In this document: positions 63,452-64,000 of the stretch, piece after piece
Position numbering within the stretch: the stretch's first letter is position 1
Layout: every line of letters starts with the position of its first letter
DNA from: Hormiphora californensis
Taxonomy: Eukaryota; Ctenophora; Tentaculata; Cydippida; Pleurobrachiidae
Reading direction: 5' to 3'
NCBI GenBank assembly: GCA_020137815.1
Contig: CM035358.1
Location: 4,733,614 to 4,797,613 of the forward strand
DNA: 64,000 nucleotides
Notes under the pieces: generated by a model
The model's input: only the letters and a program-made list of their open reading frames with translations
Told to the model about the DNA's origin: nothing
Databases searched by the model: none
Translations under genes and position numbers: made by a program

Positions 63452-64000
63452 ACCTCACAGAATCCCCTAAAATCCTCCCCTCTACCTCACAGAATCCCCT
63501 AAAATCCTCCCCTCTACCTCACAGAATCCCCTAAAATCCTCCCCTCTACCTCACAGAATCCCTAAAATCCTCCCCTCTACCTCACAGAATCCCCTAAAAT
63601 CCTCCCCTCTACCTCACAGAATCCCCTAAAATCCTCCCCTCTACCTCACAGAATCCCCTAAAATCCTCCCCTCTACCTCACAGAATGCCCTAAAATCCTC
63701 CCCTCTACCTCACAGAATCCCTAAAATCCTCCCCTCTACCTCACAGAATCCCTAAAATCCTCCCCTCTACCTCACAGAATCCCTAAAATCCTCCCCTCTA
63801 CCTCACAGAATCCCTAAAATCCTCCCCTCTACCTCACAGAATCCCTAAAATCCTCCCCTCTACCTCACAGAATCCCCTAAAATCCTCCCCTCTACCTCAC
63901 AGAATCCCTAAAATCCTCCCCTCTACCTCACAGAATCCCTAAAATCCTCCCCTCTACCTCACAGAATGCCCTAAAATCCTCCCCTCTACCTCACAGAATC
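63452..64000 (+). repeat. 31/32-bp minisatellite of acceptor-like units, runs off the window
   Basis: About 17 tandem copies of CCTCACAGAATCCCCTAAAA plus TCCTCCCCTCTA, some lacking one C. Each unit contains CCTCCCCTCTACCTCACAG, a good pyrimidine tract and CAG, as in the array before dysbindin. Confidence 0.95.

Overview
This is a window of an invertebrate animal genome. The genes are split by many short GT-AG introns. The protein families are metazoan: dysbindin, SPRYD3, CDK20/CCRK, alpha-tubulin, a DEG/ENaC channel, a rhodopsin-like GPCR and a receptor-type tyrosine phosphatase. GA/CT microsatellites and small palindromic DNA transposons (MITEs) are abundant. I cannot name the phylum; an early-branching or otherwise divergent lineage would fit. 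All exon models were read by eye, by matching splice sites and reading phases. For every complete multi-exon model the coding length is a multiple of three.

Layout. 1-2.5 kb: last exon of dysbindin (+), preceded by a minisatellite made of duplicated splice acceptors. 3.2-4.6 kb: two-exon GPCR (-). 7.2-11 kb: SPRYD3 (+, 8 exons). 11-14.1 kb: several MITEs and a tRNA-Ser(GCT) (-). 14.4-19.9 kb: two related lysine-rich proteins of unknown function in tandem (+), both broken by single-base frame slips. A possible tiny secreted peptide gene lies between them. 20.4-22.8 kb: a seven-exon secreted precursor (-). It has a signal peptide, two dibasic-flanked FQLP-Gly-Arg peptides, 33 copies of an 11-residue repeat, and a C-terminal Gly after Arg-Arg. 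22.9-33.6 kb: repeat-rich, with no gene I can support. 33.6-37 kb: CDK20 (-, 7 exons). 38.5-39.5 kb: an A-poor pyrimidine-rich kilobase. 40-42.2 kb: a small unknown protein and a divergent alpha-tubulin (both -). 43-48.6 kb: DEG/ENaC channel (+, 13 exons). 49.5-50.6 kb: single-exon SLC35A nucleotide-sugar transporter (+). 52.7-58.6 kb and beyond: receptor tyrosine phosphatase (+, 3' end outside the recognised exons). 58.6-64 kb: repeats, ending in another splice-acceptor-like minisatellite.

The genes are ordinary single loci, not an operon. Links between them are inference only. CDK20, alpha-tubulin and an RFX (X-box) motif array share a cilium theme. The putative peptide precursor lies about 20 kb from a DEG/ENaC channel, a family that includes peptide-gated members. 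The most novel item is the secreted repeat precursor at 20.4-22.8 kb. The next most interesting are the X-box array, the minisatellites that multiply splice acceptors, and the 109-bp hAT-type MITE family that carries a CLEAR-like palindrome and CCAAT boxes.
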